Positions 1-9,883 are shown, counted from the first letter of the stretch. The stretch: 64,000 nucleotides of DNA from Streptococcus vestibularis (GCA_010604095.1 JAABLG010000004.1:96058-160057); one strand, 5' to 3'. Numbers and translations are program-made. The notes: a model not told the origin generated them from the letters alone.

Positions 1-185
1 GTCGCTATGGCGAACTGCCTATCAACCTCACTAACTACGTTAAGTCGGTAAAAATCGACCGACTAACCTTCGTGTCGTGACCGTGCATGACTCACTAAGT
101 GCCAAGCACTTGATAGTCTACGGCAGTCGCTATGGCGAACTGCCTATCAACCTCACTAATTGAGTTAAGTCGGTAAAAATCGAAT
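1..185. repeat. Two-copy direct repeat, period 125 bp
   Basis: The block beginning GTCGCTATGGCGAACTGCCT at 1 recurs at 126. The first 34 bases of the two copies are identical, four bases differ (CTAC against TTGA), and the next 20 are identical again up to about 58 and 183. The period is not a multiple of three, so it is not an in-frame protein repeat. A short reading frame ending at 80 and another ending at 162 both end in peptides containing RYGELPINLTN, so the repeat could be a duplicated 3' end of a gene that lies outside the window. The inter-copy part contains a small hairpin (AAGTGC/GCACTT, near 98-111). I cannot name it. Confidence 0.6.
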
Positions 186-257
186 GGCTTTTTGAGGTGT
201 GGTCAATACGAAGGAAATGTTGCTGAAAACAAAAAACTATTGAAAAAGAGGTTTACA

Positions 258-455
258 ATGGGAGATAAACCGATATCATTTAGGGACAAAGATGGGAACT
301 TCGTTTCTGCGGCCGATGTATGGAATCCAAAGAAGCTTGAAGAGCTTTTCACTCGCTTAAATCCAAACCGTAAGCTCCGTCTTGAACGTGAGCGTCTGGC
401 AAAAGAAGAAGCAGCGAAACACCCTGAATTACATGAAGAAACAGAGCAAGTCTAG
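258..455 (+). CDS. Small conserved streptococcal protein, 65 aa, function unknown
   Basis: A short, strongly charged soluble protein with no signal peptide or membrane segment. The C-terminal half is a Lys/Arg/Glu-rich helix (residues about 35-60). The ATG at 258 is chosen because AAAGAGG lies just upstream; an in-frame earlier start at 192 would add 22 residues running back towards the repeat and has no better ribosome site. The gene is followed directly by a terminator whose loop contains the stop codon, so it appears to be a single transcription unit. It resembles small conserved hypothetical proteins of streptococci, but I do not recognise a characterised family and assign no function. 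Confidence 0.7.
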   Translation: MGDKPISFRDKDGNFVSAADVWNPKKLEELFTRLNPNRKLRLERERLAKEEAAKHPELHEETEQV

Positions 456-472
456 CACTTGCTCTGTTTTTG
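442..472 (+). terminator. Rho-independent terminator overlapping the end of the 65-aa gene
   Basis: AGAGCAAGT (443-451) pairs with ACTTGCTCT (457-465), followed by GTTTTTG. The TAG stop codon at 453-455 is in the five-base loop. Confidence 0.8.
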
Positions 473-493
473 TCTTCTCAAATTGTGGCAATC

Positions 494-524
494 AAAAACA
501 GCTACTCTAGTAAGAGTAACTGTT
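494..524 (-). terminator. Terminator of glnPQ
   Basis: Read on the minus strand, AACAGTTACTCT pairs with AGAGTAGCTGTT (one mismatch), followed by a run of T. It lies eight bases past the glnQ stop. Confidence 0.75.
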
Positions 525-531
525 GTGATGA

Positions 532-1272
532 TTAGGCGTTTAGAACCTTGTCTAAGAATTCTTTCAAACGTGGGTGTTGAGGGTTATCGAAGATTTGATC
601 TGGTGTGCCATCTTCGAGGAACTCACCGTCTGCAGTAAAGATTACTCGGTTAGCAACTTGACGGGCAAATCCCATTTCGTGAGTAACGATAAGCATGGTC
701 ATTCCTTGTTGTGCTAACTCTTTCATAACGTCAAGAACGTCTCCGACCATTTCAGGGTCAAGAGCAGAAGTTGGTTCGTCAAAGAGCATGATGTCAGGAT
801 TCATGGCCAAACCACGGGCAATTGCCACACGTTGTTTTTGTCCACCTGACAAGCTACCTGGTGTCGCTTCAGCCTTGTCTTCAAGACCAACACGCTTCAA
901 CAAATCCATCGCTAATTTATCAGCTTCTTCCTTAGTCATGCGTCCAAGTTCAACAGGTGCGAATGTCACGTTTTCAAGTACTGACATGTGTGGGAAGAGG
1001 TTGAAGTGTTGGAAGACCATCCCGATGTTTTCACGGGCTTTGTCAACATTTGTCTTAGGATCTGATAATTCAAAACCATCCACAATTACTTTACCTGATG
1101 TAATTGTTTCAAGTAGATTGAGGGTACGAAGGAAGGTTGATTTACCAGAACCTGAAGGTCCGATGATACAAACAACATCGCCCTCGTAGAATTTGGCGTC
1201 AATGCCTTTAAGCACTTCATTGTCGCCATATGATTTGTGCAAGTCCTGCACATCGATTTTCAATTCAGCCAT
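532..1272 (-). CDS. glnQ: Polar amino acid (glutamine-type) ABC importer, ATPase subunit GlnQ
   Basis: Cytoplasmic ATPase that powers amino acid uptake through the membrane partner GlnP. At 246 aa it has the usual length of the HisP/GlnQ family. Walker A is at residues 38-46 (GPSGSGKST), the Q-loop glutamine near 87, the LSGGQ signature at 140-144, Walker B at 161-166 (MLFDEP) and the switch histidine near 197. All catalytic elements are intact. The ATG at 1272 overlaps the stop codon of the upstream glnP by one base (TAATG), so the two are translationally coupled. The substrate (glutamine, glutamate or asparagine) is inferred from the partner's family. Confidence 0.95.
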   Translation of the reverse strand: MAELKIDVQDLHKSYGDNEVLKGIDAKFYEGDVVCIIGPSGSGKSTFLRTLNLLETITSGKVIVDGFELSDPKTNVDKARENIGMVFQHFNLFPHMSVLENVTFAPVELGRMTKEEADKLAMDLLKRVGLEDKAEATPGSLSGGQKQRVAIARGLAMNPDIMLFDEPTSALDPEMVGDVLDVMKELAQQGMTMLIVTHEMGFARQVANRVIFTADGEFLEDGTPDQIFDNPQHPRLKEFLDKVLNA

Positions 1273-3467
1273 TATTTAAGTCTCTTTTCTAGTCGTTTAG
1301 CCAATTTCGTTAAGAATGTGATGATGACCAAGTAAAGGATGGCCAAGATAGCATACATACGGAATGATTGGTAGTTACGAGCAATAATGATTTTACCAGT
1401 TTGGAAGAGTTCGACCAAACCGATAGCTGATACGATAGTCGTATCCTTCAATGAGATAACAAATTGGTTGATGAAGTTTGGCAACATCAAGCGGACAGCC
1501 TGTGGCAAAATAACCTTACGCATGGTTGTATTGTAAGGAACACCCAAGCTTCGGCTGGCTTCCATTTGACCAATTGGCACAGCTTCAATACCACCACGCA
1601 CAATTTCAGCAATGTAAGCACCACCATTAAGTGAGAGGGCGATAGTCGCTGCCACAAAGTCATTGATTGGTGATTGGTGACCAGTGATATTTTCAATCAA
1701 GTTTGGAATACCCCAATAGATGAAGGCTGCAACGATCATCAATGGGATACCACGGACAACGTCAACGAAGACTTGTGAAATCACACGAAGGGTCTTGTTT
1801 GGTGCAACTGCCATCATACCGAAGATGACACCGATAATCATGGCAATCGCAAATGAAAGAAGGGTCAATCCAATAGTGATACCAAGACCTTGAAGAAGTT
1901 GGTGGTAGTTGTTTTTAATTAAGCCAACAATTGTTGTTTCATCAACAGCTTTGGTTGAGCTCTTTTCTTTAGATTTGTTATTGTCAAGGTATTTGTTAAT
2001 AATCTTATCGTAAGTACCGTCTTTAACAATAGCAGCCAAACCATTGTTGAACATTGTAATCAATTCAGGGTTAGTCCCTTTTTTAACAGCAAACCCAACT
2101 TCACCAGTAGAGATTCCCTTAATAGGTGTTTCAAAGTTACGTCCTTGTTGGATAGCGTAAAGAAGAACAGCTTCGTCATCCATAAGGGCATCGATTGAAC
2201 CAGAGTTCAAGCTGTCATACATAGTAGAAGCTTCATCGTATGCACGAAGCGTGAAGCCATACTTATCGGCATTTTCTTCTAACCAAGAGTAAGAAGATGT
2301 TCCGTTTTTGGCACCAATAGTCTTACCTTTGAGGTCTTCGTATTTCTTAACGTTAGAGCCTTTTTTCACAGCCAAACGAATGTTTGAAGTGTAGTAAGGA
2401 TCTGAGAAATCAAAGATTTGTTTACGGGCATCCGTGATGGTCATACCAGCCAATACCGCATCGGCTTGGCTAGATTGAACGGCATTAAGGGATGCATCGA
2501 AACCAGGGTTGGTTAATTTGACATTGAAACCTTGGTTTTTAGCAATAGCATTGATGATATCAACGTCAATACCAACATACTTACCAGAACCATTTTGATA
2601 TTCAAATGGTGCAAATGATGAGTCCATTGAGATGGTGTAAGTTTCCTTGGCAGGAGTTGCTTTTGCATTAGCATCACCAGTCAATTTAAGATCTGCTGAA
2701 GGTTTTGAAGAAGATTTTGATGAGTTACCCAACCATTTTTTCATGATTTTGTCATAGGTACCATCTTTCTTCATAGCTTTAAGAGCTTCGTTGAATTCCT
2801 TGATGAGGTATTCGTATTTGCCCCCTTTTTTCACAGCGAAGGCAAAGCTACCGATAGATTCAGGCTTAATATTGATGGCATAGTCTTTACCTTGACCAAT
2901 AGCGTATTGAACAACAGGTGTGTCGTCCATGGCTGCATCAACGGAACCAGAATCCAAACTATTGTTCATCAAATCACTGGTGTCAAACGTTTTAACAGTG
3001 AAGCCATACTTGCTGGCGTTTTTATCAAGCCATGATTGGGCAGCAGTACCGTTTTTAACACCAACTGTTTTACCCTTCAATTGTTTGTAGTCACTGATTT
3101 TATCACTACTACGTGTGTAGATAACAATGGATGTGTCGTAATAAGTGTCTGAGAAAGTGAAGACCTTCTTACGGGCATCGGTAACAGTCGTACCAGCCAT
3201 AAGAGCATCGGCCTGTCCTGCTTGTACCGCATTAACGGCTGCATCAAAACCAGGGTAGGTTTGGTTAACATCCCATTTTTCACGTTTGGCAACTTCGTTG
3301 ATAATATCAACGTCGATACCCTTGTAGGTCTGATCAGAGTCTTTGAATTCAAATGGGGCATAGGCTGTATCTGAAACAACTGAAATCGTGCTAGCAGATG
3401 CTTTAGCTCCGAAAACAAAGAAAACTGACATGGCACTCAAAAAGAGTGTCAGAAGTTTTTTCTTCAT
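1272..3467 (-). CDS. glnP: Amino acid ABC importer GlnP: two substrate-binding domains fused to the permease
   Basis: A 731-aa protein of the Lactococcus GlnP type. The order is an N-terminal signal segment (about 1-25), substrate-binding domain 1 (about 27-250), a Ser/Lys-rich linker, substrate-binding domain 2 (about 275-495), then a HisM/GlnP-type permease (about 515-731) with several membrane helices. Both binding domains keep the typical features: the APFEF/APFEY segment, the GxDVDIINxxA segment and the SGSxDAxMDD segment. In this family two copies form a transporter carrying four tethered receptors on the outer face; high-affinity uptake of glutamine, glutamate and asparagine is known for the lactococcal protein. 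First gene of a two-gene operon with glnQ; AAAGGAG lies upstream of the ATG. Confidence 0.93.
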   Translation of the reverse strand: MKKKLLTLFLSAMSVFFVFGAKASASTISVVSDTAYAPFEFKDSDQTYKGIDVDIINEVAKREKWDVNQTYPGFDAAVNAVQAGQADALMAGTTVTDARKKVFTFSDTYYDTSIVIYTRSSDKISDYKQLKGKTVGVKNGTAAQSWLDKNASKYGFTVKTFDTSDLMNNSLDSGSVDAAMDDTPVVQYAIGQGKDYAINIKPESIGSFAFAVKKGGKYEYLIKEFNEALKAMKKDGTYDKIMKKWLGNSSKSSSKPSADLKLTGDANAKATPAKETYTISMDSSFAPFEYQNGSGKYVGIDVDIINAIAKNQGFNVKLTNPGFDASLNAVQSSQADAVLAGMTITDARKQIFDFSDPYYTSNIRLAVKKGSNVKKYEDLKGKTIGAKNGTSSYSWLEENADKYGFTLRAYDEASTMYDSLNSGSIDALMDDEAVLLYAIQQGRNFETPIKGISTGEVGFAVKKGTNPELITMFNNGLAAIVKDGTYDKIINKYLDNNKSKEKSSTKAVDETTIVGLIKNNYHQLLQGLGITIGLTLLSFAIAMIIGVIFGMMAVAPNKTLRVISQVFVDVVRGIPLMIVAAFIYWGIPNLIENITGHQSPINDFVAATIALSLNGGAYIAEIVRGGIEAVPIGQMEASRSLGVPYNTTMRKVILPQAVRLMLPNFINQFVISLKDTTIVSAIGLVELFQTGKIIIARNYQSFRMYAILAILYLVIITFLTKLAKRLEKRLK

Positions 3468-3544
3468 TATAAAAAGTTCTCCTTTATAAAATACCTTCCT
3501 ATTTTATCAAAAAAAGCCTTTGTTATCAAACTTTGAGAAGTTTG

Positions 3545-3573
3545 ATGTTAGAAAATATAACAAGATTCGTCAA
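3545..3573 (-). promoter_or_regulatory. Probable glnPQ promoter
   Basis: On the minus strand, TTGACG (3573-3568), a 17-base spacer and TAACAT (3550-3545). It lies about 80 bases upstream of the glnP start. The -10 box is weak but the spacing is ideal. Confidence 0.55.
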
Positions 3574-3667
3574 TTATGAGAGCTATTTAAGAACAAGTTG
3601 ACAAGCCTATGTCAATTCGTTACACTGGAATCTAACACAAGTAAGGTTTGTAACAGGAGTTGTTTAA

Positions 3668-4603
3668 ATGAAAAAACGTATGCTTGAGAAATATACTAGA
3701 CTATATGATAAAGTCCCAAGTTGGCTGATGATTATGCTCTCTTGCCTTATTGCTACTGGTTTTGTCCTTATAGGTGGACTGTTAGCAGGTTTTGTTGTAG
3801 GAATTCCGGTAGCCCTTGTCCTCTTTGTAATGATGCTAAATGGTAGTGTGCAACCGCAGGATATTAATGCAATCGCCTTTAAGTTATTCTCATCTGAGTA
3901 TTTTGAACTGGGTGTTTTTGCCTTTACTGCTCTTATCGTCTTTTTCTGGGTCAAAGTTGTTGAAAAACGCTCCATTCGTACACTTGGATTTTTCAAGGGC
4001 CATATTTGGTTGAACTTGCTTAAGGGATGGGGATTTGGGACTCTGCTCTTGTTAGCGAGTTTCCTCGGGACTTATTTACTTGGTGGTTTAGAATTTGTAA
4101 GAGTAGATTTTTCTCAGAGAACCCTCCTATATATACTATCCCTAATACCTTTCTGGTTTATCCAAGGTGGAACCGAAGAGCTGGTGACTCGTGGTTGGTT
4201 GCTTCAGACAGTTACTAATAAATTGAACCTTTCTTGGGGGATTGCTATTTCAAGTTCTCTCTTTTCAATGCTACACATGGGAAATCAAGGTGTTACCGCC
4301 TTGTCTCTTATCAGTATTGTTTTAGTAGGGGTTCTCATGGCCCTTTACATGCTCAAGACAGATAATATCTGGGGTGTCGCTGCCCTTCACGGTGCTTGGA
4401 ACTTTGCGCAAGGAAATCTAGTTGGCGTGGCAGTTAGTGGACGGGATGCAGGCGGTAGCTTATTGCACTTTCAGGCCAGGTCAGGCGTACCTGATTGGTT
4501 GTCAGGTGGAGCCTTTGGTCTAGAAGGGAATATCGTTACCTGTCTCGTTCTCCTGGTAGGTATCGTCATCCTCCGATTACAATTGAAAAAAGAAAATTTT
4601 TAA
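3668..4603 (+). CDS. CPBP family intramembrane protease-like protein
   Basis: A polytopic membrane protein of 311 aa with about eight hydrophobic segments. The CPBP (Abi) motifs are present: EE-x3-R at residues 170-175 (TEELVTRG), a conserved membrane histidine at 203 (FSMLHMG) and HGAWN at 241-245. In characterised members these residues form an intramembrane metalloprotease site, but bacterial CPBP proteins have varied roles, including bacteriocin self-immunity and processing. The neighbours (a transporter and a PH-like membrane protein) do not point to a bacteriocin locus, so the substrate is unknown. The ATG at 3668 follows AGGAG at 3656-3660. Confidence 0.85.
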   Translation: MKKRMLEKYTRLYDKVPSWLMIMLSCLIATGFVLIGGLLAGFVVGIPVALVLFVMMLNGSVQPQDINAIAFKLFSSEYFELGVFAFTALIVFFWVKVVEKRSIRTLGFFKGHIWLNLLKGWGFGTLLLLASFLGTYLLGGLEFVRVDFSQRTLLYILSLIPFWFIQGGTEELVTRGWLLQTVTNKLNLSWGIAISSSLFSMLHMGNQGVTALSLISIVLVGVLMALYMLKTDNIWGVAALHGAWNFAQGNLVGVAVSGRDAGGSLLHFQARSGVPDWLSGGAFGLEGNIVTCLVLLVGIVILRLQLKKENF

Positions 4604-4633
4604 GGCTGAGTTCTAAAGACTCGGTCTTTTTAC
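4603..4633 (+). terminator. Terminator after the CPBP gene
   Basis: GGCTGAGT pairs with ACTCGGTC through two G-T wobbles around a seven-base loop, followed by TTTTTA. Confidence 0.7.
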
Positions 4634-4638
4634 TTCTA

Positions 4639-4647
4639 TGTTAAAAT
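4639..4647 (+). promoter_or_regulatory. Extended -10 promoter of the 4673 gene
   Basis: TGTTAAAAT: an extended -10 (TGn plus TAAAAT at 4642-4647), 26 bases before the start at 4673. No clear -35 box. Confidence 0.5.
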
Positions 4648-4672
4648 AGAAGAAACACTTGGAGGGGACAAT

Positions 4673-5299
4673 ATGATAGTTAAGCTTGATAGGGTCATGT
4701 TGAAATTGAAAATAGTGGTTGGCCTTATATTTTCCGTCTTGTCTTTATGGATTCTTTGTCCTGAGCTCATTAGAGGTTCTCTCCGTGAAAATCCAGTCAA
4801 GCAGTTTCTTGCTGTCATTGTTTTATTTTGGCTTTTATTTTCCATTATTCTTCTCATAGACGGTATTGTAAATCTCAAAGGTCATGGTAACCTCTTGGAA
4901 CTTGATGACAATTTCTTGACCTACTACGGCCAAGCATTTGGACGGAAAACCTTTGACATTTCCTTATCCGAGATTGAGTTTGTCAAGAAAGCTTGGACAA
5001 CACGGATGGAGGATATTGAATGCTCTTCGACGGTGAGATATTCTTTGAAACGCATTGAGCATGTCTTCGACTATGATGCCGAAGTTGATGATAAAAAGAG
5101 GTACCAGGTTTTGCTTGTCTTCTTCAAAAATGGTGAGACAGCTGTTACTTATGACAAAAAACTTGGTCATCAATCACGGAAGAAACGTGCCTATGTCGCT
5201 AAAATGCGAATGATTCAAATCCCACTTACAAGTGGGGAAATTTTCTCAGACCAAGAGATGAATGATTACATAAATGAAAGGAAAAAGAATGATAGATAG
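4673..5299 (+). CDS. Two-helix membrane protein with PH-like domain, function unknown
   Basis: A 208-aa protein. Two hydrophobic helices (about residues 12-32 and 41-64) are followed by a soluble domain whose strand pattern ([13 protein letters not shown], then [13 protein letters not shown]) resembles bacterial PH-like/YcxB-type domains. That assignment is by pattern only. The C terminus is basic. Start is ATG at 4673 after GGAGGGGAC. Its 3' end overlaps the start of uvrB by 11 bases, so the two are probably co-transcribed. I do not recognise a characterised homologue. Confidence 0.7.
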   Translation: MIVKLDRVMLKLKIVVGLIFSVLSLWILCPELIRGSLRENPVKQFLAVIVLFWLLFSIILLIDGIVNLKGHGNLLELDDNFLTYYGQAFGRKTFDISLSEIEFVKKAWTTRMEDIECSSTVRYSLKRIEHVFDYDAEVDDKKRYQVLLVFFKNGETAVTYDKKLGHQSRKKRAYVAKMRMIQIPLTSGEIFSDQEMNDYINERKKNDR

Positions 5300-7280
5300 A
5301 AAAGAAGACAACCAATTCCATTTGGTTTCTAAATATGAACCTTCTGGGGATCAACCTCAGGCCATCGAAGCCTTGGTGGACAATATTGAAGGTGGTGAGA
5401 AGGCTCAAATTCTAAAGGGGGCGACAGGGACAGGTAAGACTTATACCATGAGTCAGGTCATCCAGCGCGTGAATAAACCAACCTTGGTTATCGCCCACAA
5501 TAAAACTTTGGCAGGTCAGCTTTATGGTGAGTTCAAAGAATTTTTCCCAGACAATGCTGTAGAATACTTCGTTTCCTACTACGATTTCTATCAGCCAGAG
5601 GCCTATGTGCCATCATCAGATACCTATATTGAAAAAGATAGCTCTGTCAATGACGAAATTGATAAGCTCCGTCACTCAGCAACATCAGCCCTATTGGAGC
5701 GCAATGATGTGATCGTTGTGGCTTCCGTCTCTTGTATTTACGGTTTGGGTTCGCCCAAAGAATATGCGGATTCAGCTGTCAGCCTGCGTCCTGGCCAAGA
5801 GATTTCTCGAGACAAGTTGCTCAATGACTTGGTTGATATTCAATTTGAGCGAAACGATATTGATTTTCAACGTGGGAAATTCCGTGTACGTGGCGATGTG
5901 GTCGAAATTTTTCCTGCCAGCCGTGACGAACATGCTTTTCGAGTGGAATTTTTCGGTGATGAGATTGACCGCATATGTGGGATTGAGAGTCTGACCGGAC
6001 GTAATCTCGGTGAAGTTGAGCACCTTGTTCTTTTCCCGGCTACTCACTTTATGACCAATGAAGAGCATATGGAAGAAGCCATCAAGAATATTATGGCAGA
6101 GATGGAAGCTCAGGTTAAGCAATTTGAAGCCGAGGGAAAACTCATCGAGGCTCAACGTATCCGTCAACGGACAGAATACGATGTCGAAATGCTTCGTGAG
6201 ATGGGTTACACCAACGGTGTCGAAAACTACTCACGCCACATGGATGGTCGTAAAGAAGGCGAGCCACCATTTACTCTACTTGATTTCTTCCCAGAAGATT
6301 TCCTCATTATGATTGATGAAAGCCACATGACAATGGGACAGATTAAAGGAATGTATAACGGAGACCAAGCCCGTAAGAAGATGTTGGTTGATTACGGTTT
6401 CCGTTTGCCATCGGCTCTTGATAACCGTCCCCTCCGACGTGAAGAATTCGAGAGTCATGTGCATCAGATTGTCTATGTGTCTGCTACACCGGGCGACTAT
6501 GAGATGGAACAGACCGAGACTGTGGTTGAGCAAATCATCCGTCCAACAGGGCTTCTTGATCCAGAAGTCGAAGTTCGTCCAACTATGGGTCAAATGGATG
6601 ACCTTCTTGGTGAAATTAATGTCCGTACTGAAAAAGGTGAGCGTGTCTTCGTCACAACTTTGACTAAGAAGATGGCTGAGGACTTGACGGACTACCTCAA
6701 GGAAATGGGTGTCAAGGTCAAATACATGCACTCTGACATTAAGACTCTAGAGCGTACGGAGATTATCCGTGACCTGCGTCTAGGTGTCTTTGATGTCCTT
6801 ATCGGAATTAACCTTCTCCGTGAGGGGATTGACGTTCCTGAAGTTAGTCTGGTTGCTATTTTGGATGCGGATAAGGAAGGCTTCCTTCGTAACGAACGTG
6901 GACTTATCCAAACAATTGGACGTGCTGCCCGAAATAGCGAAGGACACGTAATCATGTATGCGGATAAGATTACGGAGTCTATGCAGAAAGCCATGGATGA
7001 AACGGCTCGTCGTCGTGAAATCCAAATGGCCTATAATAAGGAACACGGCATTGTTCCACAAACCATCAAGAAAGAAATTCGAGATCTTATTTCGATTACC
7101 AAGGCTAATGAAGCAGAAGTGGCAGAGGATACGGTGGACTACAGTGCCATGAATAAGAAAGAACGCCAAGAAGCCGTCAAGAAACTTCAAAAACAAATGC
7201 ACGAAGCAGCAGAATTGCTTGACTTTGAATTGGCAGCTCAAATCCGTGATATGGTGCTAGAGTTAAAGAGTATGGATTAA
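5289..7280 (+). CDS. uvrB: Excinuclease ABC subunit B
   Basis: DNA damage-verifying helicase of nucleotide excision repair. UvrA hands it damaged sites and it recruits UvrC for incision. It has 663 aa, a normal length. Walker A is at 44-51 (GATGTGKT), the damage-probing beta-hairpin near 90-101 ([12 protein letters not shown]), a DESH Walker B near 335, helicase motif VI (QTIGRAAR) near 545 and a C-terminal UVR domain that binds UvrC (about 625-660). The ATG at 5289 (MIDRKEDN) is chosen over 5274 because it matches the family N terminus and follows AAAGGAAAAAG. It overlaps the upstream membrane-protein gene and shows no promoter of its own. Confidence 0.97.
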   Translation: MIDRKEDNQFHLVSKYEPSGDQPQAIEALVDNIEGGEKAQILKGATGTGKTYTMSQVIQRVNKPTLVIAHNKTLAGQLYGEFKEFFPDNAVEYFVSYYDFYQPEAYVPSSDTYIEKDSSVNDEIDKLRHSATSALLERNDVIVVASVSCIYGLGSPKEYADSAVSLRPGQEISRDKLLNDLVDIQFERNDIDFQRGKFRVRGDVVEIFPASRDEHAFRVEFFGDEIDRICGIESLTGRNLGEVEHLVLFPATHFMTNEEHMEEAIKNIMAEMEAQVKQFEAEGKLIEAQRIRQRTEYDVEMLREMGYTNGVENYSRHMDGRKEGEPPFTLLDFFPEDFLIMIDESHMTMGQIKGMYNGDQARKKMLVDYGFRLPSALDNRPLRREEFESHVHQIVYVSATPGDYEMEQTETVVEQIIRPTGLLDPEVEVRPTMGQMDDLLGEINVRTEKGERVFVTTLTKKMAEDLTDYLKEMGVKVKYMHSDIKTLERTEIIRDLRLGVFDVLIGINLLREGIDVPEVSLVAILDADKEGFLRNERGLIQTIGRAARNSEGHVIMYADKITESMQKAMDETARRREIQMAYNKEHGIVPQTIKKEIRDLISITKANEAEVAEDTVDYSAMNKKERQEAVKKLQKQMHEAAELLDFELAAQIRDMVLELKSMD

Positions 7281-7308
7281 TTGACATTTCAGACTTAGCC
7301 ATTATTTA
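7281..7308 (+). promoter_or_regulatory. Possible promoter of the Nudix gene
   Basis: TTGACA (7281-7286) immediately after the uvrB stop codon, a 16-base spacer and TATTTA (7303-7308), 35 bases before the start at 7343. Confidence 0.5.
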
Positions 7309-7342
7309 AGCAATCTACTGTATATGAAAGAAAGGGAAATTT

Positions 7343-7807
7343 ATGTCACGTTCACAAGCAACTATTTTGACCAATATGTGCCTCATTGAAGATGGTCATG
7401 GAAATATTGTCATGCAAATCCGTGATCCAAAACGTTATTCCTGGTCGGGAGCAGCCCTGCCCGGTGGTCATATCGAAGCACACGAAGGTCTGGTAGAATC
7501 AGCTATCCGTGAGGTTAAGGAAGAAACTGGTCTGACCATCAAAAATCCTAAATTAGTTGGTATGAAGCATTGGTACACGACAGATGACGAGCGTTACCTG
7601 GTTTTCCTCTATAAAACTTCAGACTTTGAAGGAGAAATCCATTCAACAGAGGAGGGCGAAGTTCGCTGGGTTGCTAGGGAGGATGTGCCTAAGATGGACT
7701 TGGCCTATGACATGCTCAATCTGTTACGTGTCTTTGAGGAAGACCAGCTCTCAGAACTCTTCTATCGGGAGCGCCTTGAAGATGACTTCATCCGAGAATT
7801 TTGGTAA
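7343..7807 (+). CDS. Nudix hydrolase (MutX/MutT-like 8-oxo-dGTP diphosphatase)
   Basis: A 154-aa Nudix protein. The Nudix box is complete at residues 41-63 (GGHIEAHEGLVESAIREVKE, then ETG), with the REVKEE glutamates that hold catalytic magnesium. Length and sequence resemble streptococcal MutX, which cleaves oxidised dGTP and prevents A:T to C:G transversions. Specificity cannot be proved from the motif alone. The position directly after uvrB fits a DNA-damage role. Start is ATG at 7343 after GAAAGAAAGGG. A terminator follows the stop. Confidence 0.85.
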   Translation: MSRSQATILTNMCLIEDGHGNIVMQIRDPKRYSWSGAALPGGHIEAHEGLVESAIREVKEETGLTIKNPKLVGMKHWYTTDDERYLVFLYKTSDFEGEIHSTEEGEVRWVAREDVPKMDLAYDMLNLLRVFEEDQLSELFYRERLEDDFIREFW

Positions 7808-7818
7808 TAAAATGAACT

Positions 7819-7852
7819 AACTATTTATTCAAATGAATGAATAGTTTTTTTA
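7819..7852 (+). terminator. Terminator after the Nudix gene
   Basis: AACTATTTATTCA (7819-7831) pairs with TGAATGAATAGTT (7834-7846), followed by a T run. Confidence 0.8.
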
Positions 7853-7962
7853 TTATTTCTAAAACGATATGGAGAGCTTTAAAATAAAGGAAATTCCTAG
7901 TGATTAACAAGCAAAAAATTAATAAAAATAAAAATTATAATCAATAAAAGTCCATTTTCCCA

Positions 7963-7991
7963 TTGACAAATGAATAATAATACATTATTAT
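7963..7991 (+). promoter_or_regulatory. Strong promoter of the binding-protein pair
   Basis: TTGACA (7963-7968), a 17-base spacer and TATTAT (7986-7991), 38 bases before the ATG at 8029. A perfect -35 at ideal spacing. Confidence 0.8.
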
Positions 7992-8028
7992 ACTTATATA
8001 GTTAATAAATATAGAAAAGAGATTGATT

Positions 8029-8841
8029 ATGAAAACATGGAAAAAACTTTTGTTGGGACTTACTGGAGTCTTTGCTTTGACGGCTTTAGCTGCTTGTTCG
8101 TCATCAAATAATACCTTGGACAAGGTCAAGGATAAGGGAACTTTGACAGTTGCTCTTAATCCCCACTTTGCTCCCTTTGAATTTAAAACCCTCCAAGATG
8201 GTAAAGATACTGTCGTTGGGGCAGATGTTGAAATTGCTAAGGCTATTGCTGATGAACTTGGTGTGAAAGTCAAATTCTCTGAAATGTCCTTTGACAATGT
8301 CCTAGCCAGCGTTCAGTCTGGTAAAGCAGATATTGCCATTTCTGGTATTTCGGCAACGAAAGAACGTCAGAAAACCTTCGATTTCTCAGATACTTACTAT
8401 GAGTCTGAAACAGTTCTTGTCGTTAAAAAAGACGACGCAGGAGCTTATAAACAAACCAGCGACTTTGCTAAGAAATCTGTAGCTGTTCAAAAAGGTTCCA
8501 TCCAAGAAAAAATTGCTAAATCTAATTTGTCAGATGCTAATGTCGTCGCTTTGTCACAACCTGGCGAAGCCATCAATGAATTGAAGTCTGGTCAAGTTAA
8601 TGGTGTCGTTCTTGAAAAAGCTATCGCTCAAGGTTACGTGGAACAAAATAGTGACTTGGCTGTGTCAGACATTAAGCTCAAGTCAGATTCAAATGATGCT
8701 TATGCTGTAGCCATGCCTAAGGGAAGCGATAAACTAAAAGCTAAAGTCAACAAGGTGATTACTAAACTCAAAAAAGAAGGTAAAATTGATAGCTTTGTAC
8801 AAGATGCCTACGCTCTCTCGCTAAAGAGTCCTACTAAATAA
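8029..8841 (+). CDS. Amino acid ABC transporter substrate-binding lipoprotein (copy 1)
   Basis: Extracellular receptor of family-3 (polar amino acid) binding proteins, 270 aa. It has a basic N terminus, a hydrophobic stretch and a lipobox with lipidated cysteine at residue 23 (LAAC). The family segments FAPFEFK, GADVEIAKAIAD and KADIAISGIS are present. Start is the ATG at 8029, seven bases after GAAAAGAG; a TTG at 8024 is less likely. The next gene is a paralogue 10 bases downstream, so the two form an operon. No permease or ATPase is adjacent, so it must use a transporter encoded elsewhere. Shares a 57-base identical tract with copy 2 (8284-8340). Confidence 0.9.
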   Translation: MKTWKKLLLGLTGVFALTALAACSSSNNTLDKVKDKGTLTVALNPHFAPFEFKTLQDGKDTVVGADVEIAKAIADELGVKVKFSEMSFDNVLASVQSGKADIAISGISATKERQKTFDFSDTYYESETVLVVKKDDAGAYKQTSDFAKKSVAVQKGSIQEKIAKSNLSDANVVALSQPGEAINELKSGQVNGVVLEKAIAQGYVEQNSDLAVSDIKLKSDSNDAYAVAMPKGSDKLKAKVNKVITKLKKEGKIDSFVQDAYALSLKSPTK

Positions 8842-8851
8842 GGAGTAAACA

Positions 8852-9649
8852 ATGAAGAAATTTTGGTTTGTACTCACGGCCTTAGTCGCAACTTGCGTCC
8901 TGGTCGCCTGTAGCGGAAGTCAGGGGGTGAAACCTCAAACGATTAAGGACAAGAAGAAAATTGTTGTCGCCACTGAATCAGAGTTTGCGCCTTTTGAATT
9001 CAAAACGCTCATTAATGGCAAGGACACTCTGGTCGGAGCAGATATCGAGTTGGCCAAGGCCATCGGAAAGAAATTAGGTGTCAAGGTCGAATTTTCCGTT
9101 ATGTCCTTTGACAATGTCCTAGCCAGCGTTCAGTCTGGTAAAGCAGATATTGCCATTGCAGGAATCTCGGTAACAAACGAGCGTAAGAAAGTCTATGATT
9201 TTTCTGATAGCTATTACACCGCTGAAAATGTGGTTATTGTTAAGAAAGATAAGGTCAATGACTTTACAAGCACTGATAGTCTAGCTAAACAAACCGTCGG
9301 TACTCAAAAAGGATCCGTTCAAGAAACAGTCGCTAAGAAACAAATTCCGAAAGCTAGCGTGGTTTCACTGGCTTCAAATGGTGAAATGATTAATGAACTC
9401 AAGTCAGGACAAATTCAGGCCGTTGTACTTGAAAAGGCTATTGCTGAGGGGTATATCTCTCAAAATGATGATTTGACCCTTGCCAACTTTAACCTCAAGT
9501 CAGACGGTTCAGATGCCTATGCAGTTGCAACACGTAAAGGCTCAGATGACTTACTTAAAGAAATTAACGCCGTCATCAAAGAGACTAAAAACTCAGGCAA
9601 ATTTGACCAATGGCTAAAAGAAGCATCGACTTACAAACAAAGTAAGTAA
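8852..9649 (+). CDS. Amino acid ABC transporter substrate-binding lipoprotein (copy 2)
   Basis: Paralogue of the preceding gene, 265 aa, also family 3. The lipobox cysteine is residue 20 (VLVAC). The FAPFEFK and GADIELAKAIG segments and the KADIAIAGIS strand are conserved. Start is ATG at 8852 after AAGGAG. It is the second gene of a two-gene operon and is followed by a structured intergenic element and then a terminator. The two copies differ at many residues, so they may bind different amino acids; the ligand cannot be read from sequence. The tract 9101-9157 is identical to 8284-8340. Confidence 0.9.
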   Translation: MKKFWFVLTALVATCVLVACSGSQGVKPQTIKDKKKIVVATESEFAPFEFKTLINGKDTLVGADIELAKAIGKKLGVKVEFSVMSFDNVLASVQSGKADIAIAGISVTNERKKVYDFSDSYYTAENVVIVKKDKVNDFTSTDSLAKQTVGTQKGSVQETVAKKQIPKASVVSLASNGEMINELKSGQIQAVVLEKAIAEGYISQNDDLTLANFNLKSDGSDAYAVATRKGSDDLLKEINAVIKETKNSGKFDQWLKEASTYKQSK

Positions 9650-9693
9650 AATGAAAAGAGTTTCTATGATGAATTGAATAAAAGTTCTTTTAG

Positions 9694-9828
9694 AAACTTT
9701 CCTTAGGTGATGCCGAACGTCAGCCAACTTCTTTGAAGTTCCATGACTAGGTTTTGTACCTAAGATCTCAAAATTCCAGGCACCTGAAACGAACACGTTT
9801 CAGGTGCTTTCATCACGGTGGAAAGTCT
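9694..9828 (+). other. Structured intergenic element, copy A (candidate structured RNA or small mobile repeat)
   Basis: A block of about 135 bases whose ends are complementary: ACTTTCC (9696-9702) with GGAAAGT (9820-9826). Inside, TTAGGT pairs with ACCTAA (about 9703-9763), AACTTC with GAAGTT (near 9726-9740), and GCACCTGAAAC with GTTTCAGGTGC (9780-9806). A related block lies at 12035-12156 after the third binding-protein paralogue. Transcribed strand is unknown; plus is assumed from the upstream operon. Confidence 0.55.
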
Positions 9829-9883
9829 CATTTGATGCTTACTTTGCTAACTTAAGAGAGTTTTCAAAAATATTCTTAAATCT

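Noticed and set aside
1-185. CRISPR array at the start of the window
   Set aside because: Only two copies, unit length of about 58 bases and period 125, with differences within the repeat; no cas gene is visible.
695-1189. 164-aa reading frame opposite glnQ
   Set aside because: It mirrors glnQ in an antisense frame, has no ribosome site and its composition is that expected from a shadow of a conserved ATPase.
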